A stretch of 64,000 bases of DNA from Candidatus Nitrotoga sp. AM1P (GTDB lineage Bacteria; Pseudomonadota; Gammaproteobacteria; Burkholderiales; Gallionellaceae), in assembly GCF_013168275.1 (NCBI RefSeq), contig NZ_AP019547.1, positions 310,001 through 374,000 on the forward strand, in the 5' to 3' direction. The translations under genes and the position numbers were made by a program. The notes under the pieces were generated by a model. It ran no database searches and had not been told where the DNA came from. It was given only the letters and a program-made list of their open reading frames with translations. Positions 48,145-57,727 of the stretch are shown one piece after another (the first letter of the stretch is position 1; each line of letters begins with the position of its first letter).

Positions 48145-49151
48145 GCACCATTCAAAACCGTTACGAATTCCTCTATCTATTCGATTGCGAAAACGGCAAT
48201 CCGAACGGCGATCCGGACGCTGGTAACAGCCCGCGCATTGACCCGGAAGATATGCACGGGCTGGTTTCCGACGTAGCTATCAAACGGCGGGTGCGCAACT
48301 ATATTCAGACAGCCTTCGGTAATGAAGCGCCCAATGCTATTTTTATCGAGCATTCAACCAATCTTAACAAACAGATTACAGCAGCGCACGAAGCTACAGG
48401 CGGTGCTCCCGCTGGAGGGGGAAACAGGACGCAGGTTGGGAATGCTCGCAACTGGATGTGCCAACAGTTTTTCGATGTGCGTACCTTTGGCGCAGTCATG
48501 TCCACAGGCCCAAACGCTGGACAGGTGCGTGGCCCAGTACAGGTTGCTTTCTCGCGTTCCATTGACCCAATTCTGCCGATGGATGCTTCCATTACCCGCA
48601 TGGCTGTGGCTGAAAAAGTGGCTGGTGCCAAAACCAAAGCTGATTACGAAGCATGGGAAGGCAAGCAGGAAGAAGACAAGCTCAGAACCATGGGTCGAAA
48701 ATCACTTATCCCCTATGGTCTTTATGTCGCCAAAGGTTTTGTTTCTGCTAGTCTTGCTCAAGGTACTGGTTTTTCAGACAACGACCTCACTCATCTGTGG
48801 GATGCACTGAAAGGTATGTGGGATCACGACCGCTCTGCCTCAAAAGGCGTAATGTCCTGTCGAGGGTTGTATGTGTTCAAGCACGTTGGCACCGACAGCG
48901 ATGCAACCCAGCGTGTGCGTCAAGCGATGCTCGGTTGTGCGCCTGCGCAACGACTGCTAGACTTTTCTACACCTGATCGCAAAGTCGAAAATGCCATTAT
49001 TGAGGTTGCTTATCGAGAAGGTTCATCTGGTTCACCTCGCGCCTTTTCGGATTACACAGTTACCCCTCATGCTTTCCGCTTACCGAAAGGGGTGGAACTT
49101 TGGACAGGCGATGATAATTGCGGTTTAATAAATATCTCGGCGGCAAAATGA
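48141..49151 (+). CDS. cas7: Cas7c (Csd2), backbone subunit of type I-C Cascade
   Basis: A 336-residue RAMP protein that coats the crRNA in about seven copies. The N-terminus [20 protein letters not shown] is the Cas7c hallmark. RVRNYIQ near residue 50, [19 protein letters not shown] near 104 and [16 protein letters not shown] near 131 follow the family order; the thumb region is present. Strong ribosome site (AAGGAGA). Overlaps cas8c at its start, and its stop overlaps the MNT gene by four bases, which is unusual because cas4 is the normal next gene. Confidence 0.95.
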   Translation: MSTIQNRYEFLYLFDCENGNPNGDPDAGNSPRIDPEDMHGLVSDVAIKRRVRNYIQTAFGNEAPNAIFIEHSTNLNKQITAAHEATGGAPAGGGNRTQVGNARNWMCQQFFDVRTFGAVMSTGPNAGQVRGPVQVAFSRSIDPILPMDASITRMAVAEKVAGAKTKADYEAWEGKQEEDKLRTMGRKSLIPYGLYVAKGFVSASLAQGTGFSDNDLTHLWDALKGMWDHDRSASKGVMSCRGLYVFKHVGTDSDATQRVRQAMLGCAPAQRLLDFSTPDRKVENAIIEVAYREGSSGSPRAFSDYTVTPHAFRLPKGVELWTGDDNCGLINISAAK

Positions 49152-49495
49152 CCCCAATCCATTCCAGTTACGACGAAGCACTGCTAACCAAAATGGTGGA
49201 AACCATTGTGCGTGAAGTTTCACCTGAGACTATTATTCTCTTTGGTTCCCGTGCGCGAGGTGATGCACGCTCCGATTCCGATGTTGATTTGCTCGTAGTT
49301 GAAACGGAGCCGTTTTCGCCCCAGCGTAGTCGTCGAAAAGAAGCGGCGCGCTTGTATATGGCATTAAGGGAGCTGGCTATTTCCAAGGACATTCTCTTAT
49401 ACAGTAGGGATGAATTCGAGCGCTGGAAAAATTCCTTGAACCATGTTGTCGGAAGGGCGCATCGTGAAGGAAGGGTGCTTCATGGCCGACCTTGA
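49148..49495 (+). CDS. MNT-type nucleotidyltransferase (antitoxin-like) nested in the cas operon
   Basis: A 115-residue minimal nucleotidyltransferase. Motif [20 protein letters not shown] (residues about 31-50) has the GSxxxGD and two Asp residues of the pol-beta fold; the catalytic core is intact. Family members often act as AMPylating antitoxins to HEPN RNases (MntA). The ATG overlaps the cas7 stop by four bases, and the end overlaps the HEPN gene by 14, so it is in the same translational chain. It is not a cas gene. A start at 49118, inside cas7, is possible but less likely. Confidence 0.88.
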   Translation: MTPIHSSYDEALLTKMVETIVREVSPETIILFGSRARGDARSDSDVDLLVVETEPFSPQRSRRKEAARLYMALRELAISKDILLYSRDEFERWKNSLNHVVGRAHREGRVLHGRP

Positions 49496-49871
49496 ACAAG
49501 CCCGTTCCATGTTGCGCATGGCGTACAAGGATTTCAATGCACTCATCGGTATGCAAGAAAATTCATTATTTGCCGATGAGATTTTTGGTCTCCATGTTCA
49601 GCAGGCGGTCGAAAAGGCCTTGAAAGCATGGCTGTGTGTCAACGAGGATATTTATCCACTGACGCACGAACTGGCACGATTACTTGTCCTGTTGGAGAAT
49701 CATGGTGCGGATGTAGAGAAGTTTTGGCCGCTAGTTCAGTTCACTATGTTTGCGGTACAAGCGCGCTACGAAGAGGGCATATCCGACCTGGACGAACCTA
49801 TCAACCGTGCGATAGAAATTGAAAATGTGCGTGAATTATTGACGCATGTTGAACAGAGGATTGCCGCTTAA
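49482..49871 (+). CDS. HEPN-domain protein (toxin-like) nested in the cas operon
   Basis: A 129-residue helical protein. FADEIFGLHVQQAVEKALKAWL and YPLTHELARLLVLLENHG match the HEPN domain helices. A RELLTH run near the C-terminus fits the RX4-6H RNase spacing, but it sits later than the motif normally does, so nuclease activity is open. The ATG at 49482 follows GGAAGGG and overlaps the MNT gene. Partner of the MNT gene, between cas7 and cas4; the pair fits a type VII-like MNT-HEPN toxin-antitoxin. Confidence 0.83.
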   Translation: MADLEQARSMLRMAYKDFNALIGMQENSLFADEIFGLHVQQAVEKALKAWLCVNEDIYPLTHELARLLVLLENHGADVEKFWPLVQFTMFAVQARYEEGISDLDEPINRAIEIENVRELLTHVEQRIAA

Positions 49872-49880
49872 GTGGCTTCC

Positions 49881-50507
49881 ATGGCTGATATTGAACCCAT
49901 CAACGTTTCTGCCCTCAATCAATATACCTATTGCCCGAGACGTTGTGGTTTGATTTATTTGGAAAACGAATTTTCCGACAATATTCACACTTCACGCGGC
50001 AACGCTGAGCATGAGCGTGTCGATCAAATAGGATACGTGACAACTCGCGAAGGCGCGCGGGCTGAATATGCCTTGCCTATATGGTCTGAACAGCTTGGGT
50101 TAATCGGTAAATGTGATGTGGTGGAATTCTGGACGGATGGCAATATTTATCCGGTGGAATACAAGCATGGGGCACGCAAAAAGCGCCTTAATGATGATTT
50201 GCAACTGGCGGCGCAAGCTTTGTGTCTGGAAGAAATGACTGGTAAGGTCATCACGCATGGCGCGATCTATCACCATACATCGCGGCGTCGCCGCGAGATT
50301 GCCATCACGCCTGAGTTGCGGCAGCAGGTAGAAGACACTGTTGCCGCCATTCGCATTATGATGAATTCAGGCAAGTTGCCGCCTCCGGTCAATGACGCGC
50401 GCTGTAAGGATTGTTCGTTGATAGAAATTTGCCAGCCTCACGCGGTCGCTGAACGTGCGGTGCAGCATAGTCTGCTGGAAACTTTGTTCGAGCCGGAGGG
50501 TATATAA
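49881..50507 (+). CDS. cas4: Cas4 exonuclease, spacer-adaptation protein
   Basis: A 208-residue RecB-family nuclease with an iron-sulfur cluster. The Cys ligands are in YTYCPRRCGLIYLE at the N-terminus and CKDCSLIEIC at the C-terminus. The nuclease residues are in the GKCDVVEF...YPVEYKHG core (Asp, Glu, Lys). It trims prespacers to the right PAM end in I-C systems. A GTG at 49872, directly after the HEPN stop, may also be used. Spacing to cas1 is two bases. Confidence 0.94.
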   Translation: MADIEPINVSALNQYTYCPRRCGLIYLENEFSDNIHTSRGNAEHERVDQIGYVTTREGARAEYALPIWSEQLGLIGKCDVVEFWTDGNIYPVEYKHGARKKRLNDDLQLAAQALCLEEMTGKVITHGAIYHHTSRRRREIAITPELRQQVEDTVAAIRIMMNSGKLPPPVNDARCKDCSLIEICQPHAVAERAVQHSLLETLFEPEGI

Positions 50508-50509
50508 AA

Positions 50510-51547
50510 ATGGCGCGCCAGTTGCTTAACACACTCTACGTCATGACACCAAATTCTTACCTCCATCTGGAGAACGATACGGTGCGGGTGGAAGTGGAGC
50601 GCGAGAAGAAGTTACAGGTACCGCTGCATCATCTGGGTAGTGTGATATGTCTGGGTAATATCATGCTTTCACCTGCGTTGATGCATCGCTGTGCGGATGA
50701 TGGCATCAGCCTGGTGTTGCTGAATAATCAGGGACGATTCAAGGCGCGTCTGGAAGGCTCGGTTTCCGGCAATATCTTGTTGCGGCAGGCGCAGCATCGC
50801 TTGGCACTAGATGCAAAATTTGCGCTGGGTATTGCTCAGAGTACGATTGCCGGGAAGTTGCGTAATGCCCGTCAAGTCTTGCTGCGCGGCGCACGTGAAG
50901 CAGGTGATGTTGAGGATAGCAGCGCACTCGCGGCGGCAACCGAGAGACTCTCCAATTCGTTGCGCAACCTGTCTCACGCCCCTGATTTGGATGTGGTGCG
51001 CGGCATTGAAGGCGATGCGGCAAAAAATTATTTCGCCGCGTTGTCGCTGTTGGTCAAGCGCGAGGTACGTGACAAGTTCACCATGGATGGACGCACTCGT
51101 CGGCCACCGCGTGATCGATTCAATGCGCTACTTTCTTTTCTCTACTCCATGTTGATGAACGACTGCCGTTCTGCGCTGGAGGCGGTGGGTCTTGATCCTC
51201 AGCTTGGCTTCTTGCATACCGTTCGCCCGGGACGCGCTGCACTCGCACTGGATTTGATGGAAGAGTTTCGTGCCATTTTCGCTGACCGGCTGGCCCTTAC
51301 GTTGATTAACCGGGGGCAGATTGGCCCCAATGATTTTGCCGAACGTGAAGGGGGCGCGGTATTGCTTGAAGGCGATGCACGCCGTACCGTGGTGGTCGCC
51401 TATCAAGAACGCAAACAGGAAGAGGTGATGCATCCTTTGCTTGAAACCAAGGTACCGATTGGTCTGATACCGTTGCTGCAAGCGCGCTTTATGGCGCGCA
51501 CTCTGCGCGGGGAAATGGAAGGCTATCTGCCGTTTCTTTACCGTTAA
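50510..51547 (+). CDS. cas1: Cas1 integrase, type I-C
   Basis: Spacer integrase of 345 residues, the normal length for I-C. N-terminal beta domain ([14 protein letters not shown]), then the helical catalytic domain with [14 protein letters not shown] near residue 208, the His in [11 protein letters not shown] near 240 and the acidic LDLMEEFR near 252. A clear ribosome site (GGAGG) before the ATG. Works with Cas2 and probably Cas4. Confidence 0.97.
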   Translation: MARQLLNTLYVMTPNSYLHLENDTVRVEVEREKKLQVPLHHLGSVICLGNIMLSPALMHRCADDGISLVLLNNQGRFKARLEGSVSGNILLRQAQHRLALDAKFALGIAQSTIAGKLRNARQVLLRGAREAGDVEDSSALAAATERLSNSLRNLSHAPDLDVVRGIEGDAAKNYFAALSLLVKREVRDKFTMDGRTRRPPRDRFNALLSFLYSMLMNDCRSALEAVGLDPQLGFLHTVRPGRAALALDLMEEFRAIFADRLALTLINRGQIGPNDFAEREGGAVLLEGDARRTVVVAYQERKQEEVMHPLLETKVPIGLIPLLQARFMARTLRGEMEGYLPFLYR

Positions 51548-51552
51548 CTACT

Positions 51553-51843
51553 ATGCTGATTATTATTACTTACGATGTATCCACTATCACCGCTGCCGGA
51601 CGTAAACGGCTGCGTCGTGTCGCGAAAGTTTGCGAAAGCACTGGGCAACGAGTGCAAAATTCTGTGTTTGAGTGCAAGGTTAATCAAATGCAGCTTGAAG
51701 AATTAGAACGGCGACTGCTTGCCGAGATAGACGAAAAAGAAGATAGCCTGCGCTTATATCGCTTGACCGAACCGGTGGAGTTGCACATCAAGGAGTATGG
51801 GAATTTCCAAGCTGTGGACTTTGAAGGGACGTTGGTAATATGA
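51553..51843 (+). CDS. cas2: Cas2, type I-C
   Basis: A 96-residue ferredoxin-like protein, the usual size. [21 protein letters not shown] near residue 8 gives the conserved Asp and helix, and [16 protein letters not shown] the second part. Dimer that bridges two Cas1 pairs during spacer insertion. It ends 178 bases before the first repeat, and the leader follows directly. Last gene of the operon. Confidence 0.95.
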   Translation: MLIIITYDVSTITAAGRKRLRRVAKVCESTGQRVQNSVFECKVNQMQLEELERRLLAEIDEKEDSLRLYRLTEPVELHIKEYGNFQAVDFEGTLVI

Positions 51844-52021
51844 CGCGCGAACCCGTAGCAACGGCACAAACACGGCAGGTTCGCGTTGTGGCTAATATAT
51901 TGACGAAGGAGGATTTCCTGCTTTCGTCGTTTGATTGTACGGGCTCTCTGTTGCTTGAGAACAGAGGGTTCGCGCAAAGTGCGCTTTTCAACGTTGAAAG
52001 TCATGATGTTGTAAGCGGACT
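51844..52021 (+). promoter_or_regulatory. CRISPR leader with three copies of an 8-mer and two hairpins
   Basis: About 178 bases between cas2 and the first repeat. CGCGAACC (51846-51853) is the reverse complement of GGTTCGCG, found twice (51878-51885 and 51967-51974). Two further inverted repeats follow: GACGAA/TTCGTC (51902-51928) and CTCTCTGTT/AACAGAGGG (51944-51968). The leader is expected to hold the array promoter and the integration signal for Cas1-Cas2. A 61-aa open frame crosses it but shows no sign of being real. Confidence 0.75.
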
Positions 52022-55000
52022 GTAGCGCCCGTCCTTCGGGACGGGCGAGGATTGAAACAACTCTTAATCCTCCTGGTCAAAGGGCGACCATGTGTAGCGC
52101 CCGTCCTTCGGGACGGGCGAGGATTGAAACTAACTTTTGGCTGTATGGGACGTTTTTCATTTCAGTAGCGCCCGTCCTTCGGGACGGGCGAGGATTGAAA
52201 CATGTGTTTTATTTTGGTTGGCATGTTTGCGGGGGGTAGCGCCCGTCCTTCGGGACGGGCGAGGATTGAAACGCATCGAGCATGTTTCCAAGTTTGATGA
52301 CAAATTCGTAGCGCCCGTCCTTCGGGACGGGCGAGGATTGAAACAAAAATAACCGTTGCTGATTTGCAAAACCAGCATGGTAGCGCCCGTCCTTCGGGAC
52401 GGGCGAGGATTGAAACATATTCAATATGTCACCTACCCCGGCGAACGCCGGTAGCGCCCGTCCTTCGGGACGGGCGAGGATTGAAACATATGGTGAATCC
52501 GAGGAATCCAAGAGCGGCGGAGTAGCGCCCGTCCTTCGGGACGGGCGAGGATTGAAACAATAATCAATTGCCGATCTTTATCAGCCCATGAAGTAGCGCC
52601 CGTCCTTCGGGACGGGCGAGGATTGAAACATTATTTGCCGACCATCACGCCAAAACCGAACATGTAGCGCCCGTCCTTCGGGACGGGCGAGGATTGAAAC
52701 CTAAATGGTGCTGATACGCTCACGGGAAAGCCTGACGTAGCGCCCGTCCTTCGGGACGGGCGAGGATTGAAACAACTCATCATAAACCGGCGCGGTATAG
52801 GCCAGCCGTAGCGCCCGTCCTTCGGGACGGGCGAGGATTGAAACCTAAATGGTGCTGATACGCTCACGGGAAAGCCTGAGTAGCGCCCGTCCTTCGGGAC
52901 GGGCGAGGATTGAAACGTCAGATTGCACGTGATGGCTATTTTCAGACGTTCGGTAGCGCCCGTCCTTCGGGACGGGCGAGGATTGAAACATTTTTCAACT
53001 CTTGAATGCAACATTGACATTGAGTAGCGCCCGTCCTTCGGGACGGGCGAGGATTGAAACCAGACACAAGTCTACGATCTTTTCATGGCTAATGGTAGCG
53101 CCCGTCCTTCGGGACGGGCGAGGATTGAAACATATGTAAATGTACGCCAATCTTTTTCGAGCCTGGTAGCGCCCGTCCTTCGGGACGGGCGAGGATTGAA
53201 ACGCATTAGAAATACTTGTCAGTGCAGAGTGAGCAAAGTGTAGCGCCCGTCCTTCGGGACGGGCGAGGATTGAAACAGAGGCTCGATCGGCGGCAATTCT
53301 GGCAGCTTCGCGTAGCGCCCGTCCTTCGGGACGGGCGAGGATTGAAACAATAATGGTGAGGGATGGGGCTCGCATCAAATTTGGTAGCGCCCGTCCTTCG
53401 GGACGGGCGAGGATTGAAACAATTGTGTAGGACTTGCCCATCATAGAAAACTCAGTAGCGCCCGTCCTTCGGGACGGGCGAGGATTGAAACATAATTCAA
53501 TAAATAATGGTAAAAAGCAGCTATGTAGCGCCCGTCCTTCGGGACGGGCGAGGATTGAAACAGCAAAAAGATGAGTTTATAGCAGCGATGAAGTTGTAGC
53601 GCCCGTCCTTCGGGACGGGCGAGGATTGAAACAGAAGAGGCTCTGGCGCTCGTAAGTAGCGCAACATCGTAGCGCCCGTCTTTCGGGACGGGCGAGGATT
53701 GAAACAGCAAGGATACATTGGCCAGATATAGCGAGCTGCGTAGCGCCCGTCCTTCGGGACGGGCGAGGATTGAAACAATCGCTCGCGCTGTGCGTCGCAA
53801 TCCGGCCAAATGTAGCGCCCGTCCTTCGGGACGGGCGAGGATTGAAACGAATTGTGCGCGCGCCTCAGTCTCGAATGCCTTGTAGCGCCCGTCCTTCGGG
53901 ACGGGCGAGGATTGAAACCTCAACATGGTGGAGCAGTAACGTGAGTAAGCGCAGTAGCGCCCGTCCTTCGGGACGGGCGAGGATTGAAACAATTCCGGTT
54001 GCACCATTGAATCCGGTACGCCACGTAGCGCCCGTCCTTCGGGACGGGCGAGGATTGAAACAGCTTTACTGGGATCATTAACGACCACGGCGAAACAGTA
54101 GCGCCCGTCCTTCGGGACGGGCGAGGATTGAAACAGCTTTACTGGGATCATTAACGACCACGGCGAAACAGTAGCGCCCGTCCTTCGGGACGGGCGAGGA
54201 TTGAAACATTTACTGGAGGGGGATGCAATTTGCACGCCTTCGTAGCGCCCGTCCTTCGGGACGGGCGAGGATTGAAACATAGTGACCGTTGCCGGGAATG
54301 CGAGCACGTTCTGTAGCGCCCGTCCTTCGGGACGGGCGAGGATTGAAACAATAATGAATCAAAATATCCCAGCGAGTTTTTCGGTAGCGCCCGTCCTTCG
54401 GGACGGGCGAGGATTGAAACAGACTGGCACCTTCATCCATCGTTTTCTTGAGCCGGTAGCGCCCGTCCTTCGGGACGGGCGAGGATTGAAACATTGGTGG
54501 TACCAATGGCCTGGCTCCGACCTATGCGTAGCGCCCGTCCTTCGGGACGGGCGAGGATTGAAACAATTCCGGTTGCACCATTGAATCCGGTACGCCACGT
54601 AGCGCCCGTCCTTCGGGACGGGCGAGGATTGAAACTTCCTCATCGTAAAATGATTGTGGTGTGAAATATGTAGCGCCCGTCCTTCGGGACGGGCGAGGAT
54701 TGAAACATAACTGGGTAAAAAACTATTTTATTGACCCTGGTAGCGCCCGTCCTTCGGGACGGGCGAGGATTGAAACATCAAATGGCTGGCAGGAATATCG
54801 TCTGGACTGGGTAGCGCCCGTCCTTCGGGACGGGCGAGGATTGAAACGATTATCAACGCGACCAGATTCTGACCGGAAACGATGTAGCGCCCGTCCTTCG
54901 GGACGGGCGAGGATTGAAACCTCTATCGTTGCTCCGCGCCCAGCCTCTGAGGCATGGTAGCGCCCGTCCTTCGGGACGGGCGAGGATTGAAACACTTTCA

Positions 55001-56565
55001 GGGTGGAGTCATCACAAGGCTTGCAAGCGTAGCGCCCGTCCTTCGGGACGGGCGAGGATTGAAACATCATGTCAGCAAATAACTCTTTTGCCGCCCAATT
55101 GTAGCGCCCGTCCTTCGGGACGGGCGAGGATTGAAACTCGGATATTCTGGATTGTCTGCGTGAGGCTAAAGTAGCGCCCGTCCTTCGGGACGGGCGAGGA
55201 TTGAAACGCCTACACCGGAAAATATAAGCGTAGGGCTGGCGGTAGCGCCCGTCCTTCGGGACGGGCGAGGATTGAAACGTCAGATTGGGCGGCCGAACAT
55301 CCTGACATTGCGTAGCGCCCGTCCTTCGGGACGGGCGAGGATTGAAACGCCTACACCGGAAAATATAAGCGTAGGGCTGGCGGTAGCGCCCGTCCTTCGG
55401 GACGGGCGAGGATTGAAACGTCAGATTGGGCGGCCGAACATCCTGACATTGCGTAGCGCCCGTCCTTCGGGACGGGCGAGGATTGAAACGTCAGGCAATG
55501 CACGTATCACCAGGCGATGTGCGTGTAGCGCCCGTCCTTCGGGACGGGCGAGGATTGAAACTTTTAAAAGGATAAGCGGTAAATGGTAAGTGCTCAGTAG
55601 CGCCCGTCCTTCGGGACGGGCGAGGATTGAAACTCCTTTCGGTTGAGTTAATGAGTATGCGGTTAGGGTAGCGCCCGTCCTTCGGGACGGGCGAGGATTG
55701 AAACTATTAAAAACGTGTTTGGCAAAGAAGAAATCAACCGTAGCGCCCGTCCTTCGGGACGGGCGAGGATTGAAACAGTCAGCCGATGCGCAACATCGAA
55801 ACAGGCAAAGAGGTAGCGCCCGTCCTTCGGGACGGGCGAGGATTGAAACTTCGGTGGTAAGGGTGATGCGCACGCGATCTGGAGTAGCGCCCGTCCTTCG
55901 GGACGGGCGAGGATTGAAACACTTTTGAGGGTGTCAACACCGTCGACACGTCTAAGTAGCGCCCGTCCTTCGGGACGGGCGAGGATTGAAACCATAGAGC
56001 CTTTGGCTGCGGCCATTGAGGTAGCAGGTAGCGCCCGTCCTTCGGGACGGGCGAGGATTGAAACAAGCGTGGCCTCAATCGCCTCTAACAGCTTGCGAGG
56101 TAGCGCCCGTCCTTCGGGACGGGCGAGGATTGAAACCATTTAATATTGTCTGATTTTAGCCGCAACCCGGGTAGCGCCCGTCCTTCGGGACGGGCGAGGA
56201 TTGAAACTTCATGCAGCGCAGGGCAACTTCAACAAAGCGAAGTAGCGCCCGTCCTTCGGGACGGGCGAGGATTGAAACTTTTTCCATATCTAGTGATGAT
56301 GGTCGTTCGATTAGTAGCGCCCGTCCTTCGGGACGGGCGAGGATTGAAACTCGTACGCCTTGTCGCACCATCGGCGATACACCACGTAGCGCCCGTCCTT
56401 CGGGACGGGCGAGGATTGAAACATTTCAACTATTCCCTGTTCGACAACCGCGTCGCGGTAGCGCCCGTCCTTCGGGACGGGCGAGGATTGAAACTTGACT
56501 TGCAAATACCCCATCTGCTGCTTGGGATGTAGCGCCCGTCCTTCGGGACGGGCGAGGATTGAAAC
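52022..56565 (+). CRISPR. Type I-C CRISPR array, 64 repeats of 37 bp, 63 spacers
   Basis: Repeat of 37 bp starting GTAGCGCCCGTCC and ending GATTGAAAC, with a long GC stem (CGCCCGTCC with GGACGGGCG) as in I-C. Spacers are mostly 33-36 bases, period about 70-73. Counted by eye: 64 repeats. Repeats are nearly identical; one (ending 53705) has T for C at position 13, giving G-U instead of G-C in the stem. The leader and cas2 are on the left, so the newest spacers are near 52059. Several spacers are repeated (see findings). The last repeat is intact. Confidence 0.97.
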
Positions 56566-57024
56566 GCCTGACTGTCGCCAATTAAGAATAAGGGCGGTCG
56601 TAGTATTTGGGGTAGAGATGCGCTACACCAAGCTAGCACTACCTGTTGCACTTCGAACTTGAATCCGCCATTTATAGTTGTTTCAATTTTTAGATGAAAA
56701 CATCTAAGGCGCTCATTTTTCTCAAAGATGTTTGACAAAATACATGGACATCTTAGGAGAAACTGAGCACCTTAGCAGCAATAGTGAAATCTTGATATTC
56801 ATTGCCCTTGTGGAAATCACGAAGACCGTCAAATATTATGAATATTGCTGCAAGGAACTTGGTGGTCTTTGGGATGAGTCTAATATTTAAAAGAAATTTT
56901 ACGAAGGGTCAATATGCAATTTTTCATAAATTCTACAAGATAGTGTCGATGTTAAAAACAAAAAATGGCAGAATTCACTTCGTGTACGAAGTAACTTGGC
57001 CACAAAATTTAAATGGAGAAAAAA
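56566..57024. other. Low-coding stretch after the array
   Basis: About 459 AT-rich bases. It holds the possible IS30-type end and two short open frames (48 codons at 56744-56890 and 78 codons at 56802-57038) in different frames, neither with recognisable features. No array-like repeat remains. It reads as a degraded junction. Confidence 0.45.
56644..56666 (-). mobile_element. Possible single IS30-type inverted-repeat end
   Basis: On the minus strand the text GGATTCAAGTTCGAAGTG then CAACA resembles the IS30 end pattern (GATTCAA ... GCAACA). The interior would run left, towards the array. No transposase and no partner end are visible. Treat as a possible remnant only. Confidence 0.3.
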
Positions 57025-57615
57025 ATGAGATCACCTAAATTTGCATCAATTAAACATTTAATCTCTCGCATACCTGAAGATGGGCAGCTTGGAACTGAAC
57101 TTCGGGAGTTGATGCAACGCATTGAAAAAGATGCTTTCGTGGTGACAGAATTGAGAGAACATCCAGACCCTATGAAGACGGCGCTCGCCATTAGTCAGGA
57201 CATTGCAACCGCGCAAGATAAACTTAAAGTTACCGTTGATGCGGTGCGTGATTTCTTACGTTTCAGCATTATCGAATTTCGCGAGAACGTGAAAGCTGAG
57301 CAACTTAAATCGGCAAATTTAGTGCCAAATGAGTATGCCGCAGAGATTCGTTCAATTTACCGTTCTCTTGACGATGCAGGGAAAGAAAAAATGCTTACTG
57401 ATGCCTTCACCCAACGCGATGGGGCAACAGCGGCGGCTTTAATTGGCGTGCCAGCGGTACTTACTGGTATAAATCCAGATCGAGTTGCTTTGCTCCGCCA
57501 ACAATTTCTCGATTTAGTTGCGCCTGCAAAGAATGTCGGCTTTATAAATAAGTTTTCGGATACATCAGAAGAAATTCTCCGCATCGCCAGCGAAATAACA
57601 ATTGAGCCCATATAA
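57025..57615 (+). CDS. Unrecognised 196-aa protein next to the CRISPR array
   Basis: A soluble, helix-rich protein of 196 residues, not recognised. The ribosome site GGAG lies six bases before the ATG at 57025; an ATG at 57013 is less well placed. The N-terminal half is charged and helical (TELRELMQRIEKDAFVVTEL), the middle reads as a coiled helical segment, and the C-terminal half has AALIGVPAVLTGINPDR, which may be a turn-rich core. No catalytic motif is seen. It stands alone between the array and a convergent helicase gene; a defence or mobile-element origin is possible but unsupported. Confidence 0.7.
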   Translation: MRSPKFASIKHLISRIPEDGQLGTELRELMQRIEKDAFVVTELREHPDPMKTALAISQDIATAQDKLKVTVDAVRDFLRFSIIEFRENVKAEQLKSANLVPNEYAAEIRSIYRSLDDAGKEKMLTDAFTQRDGATAAALIGVPAVLTGINPDRVALLRQQFLDLVAPAKNVGFINKFSDTSEEILRIASEITIEPI

Positions 57616-57727
57616 TTTAAGGCCTAGAGGTTTGTTTAATTTAATTTAATTGAACTTATCCTTGGTTAACAGTGCCCCCTTAAACGACTGGAAACAAATG
57701 ATGGACAATCATAATCCCGGTACGTAA

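Noticed and set aside
51840..52025. 61-aa open frame crossing cas2 end and the leader
   Set aside because: It covers the leader and enters the first repeat; no family features and no ribosome site.
52137..56532. Many open frames on both strands with repeated ARPSGRARIE or SSPVPKDGRY text
   Set aside because: They are translations of the CRISPR repeat; the period is the repeat-spacer unit and no gene start is supported.
56744..57038. Two short frames (48 and 78 codons) after the array
   Set aside because: They overlap in different frames, lack recognisable features, and the longer one overlaps the better-started 196-aa gene.
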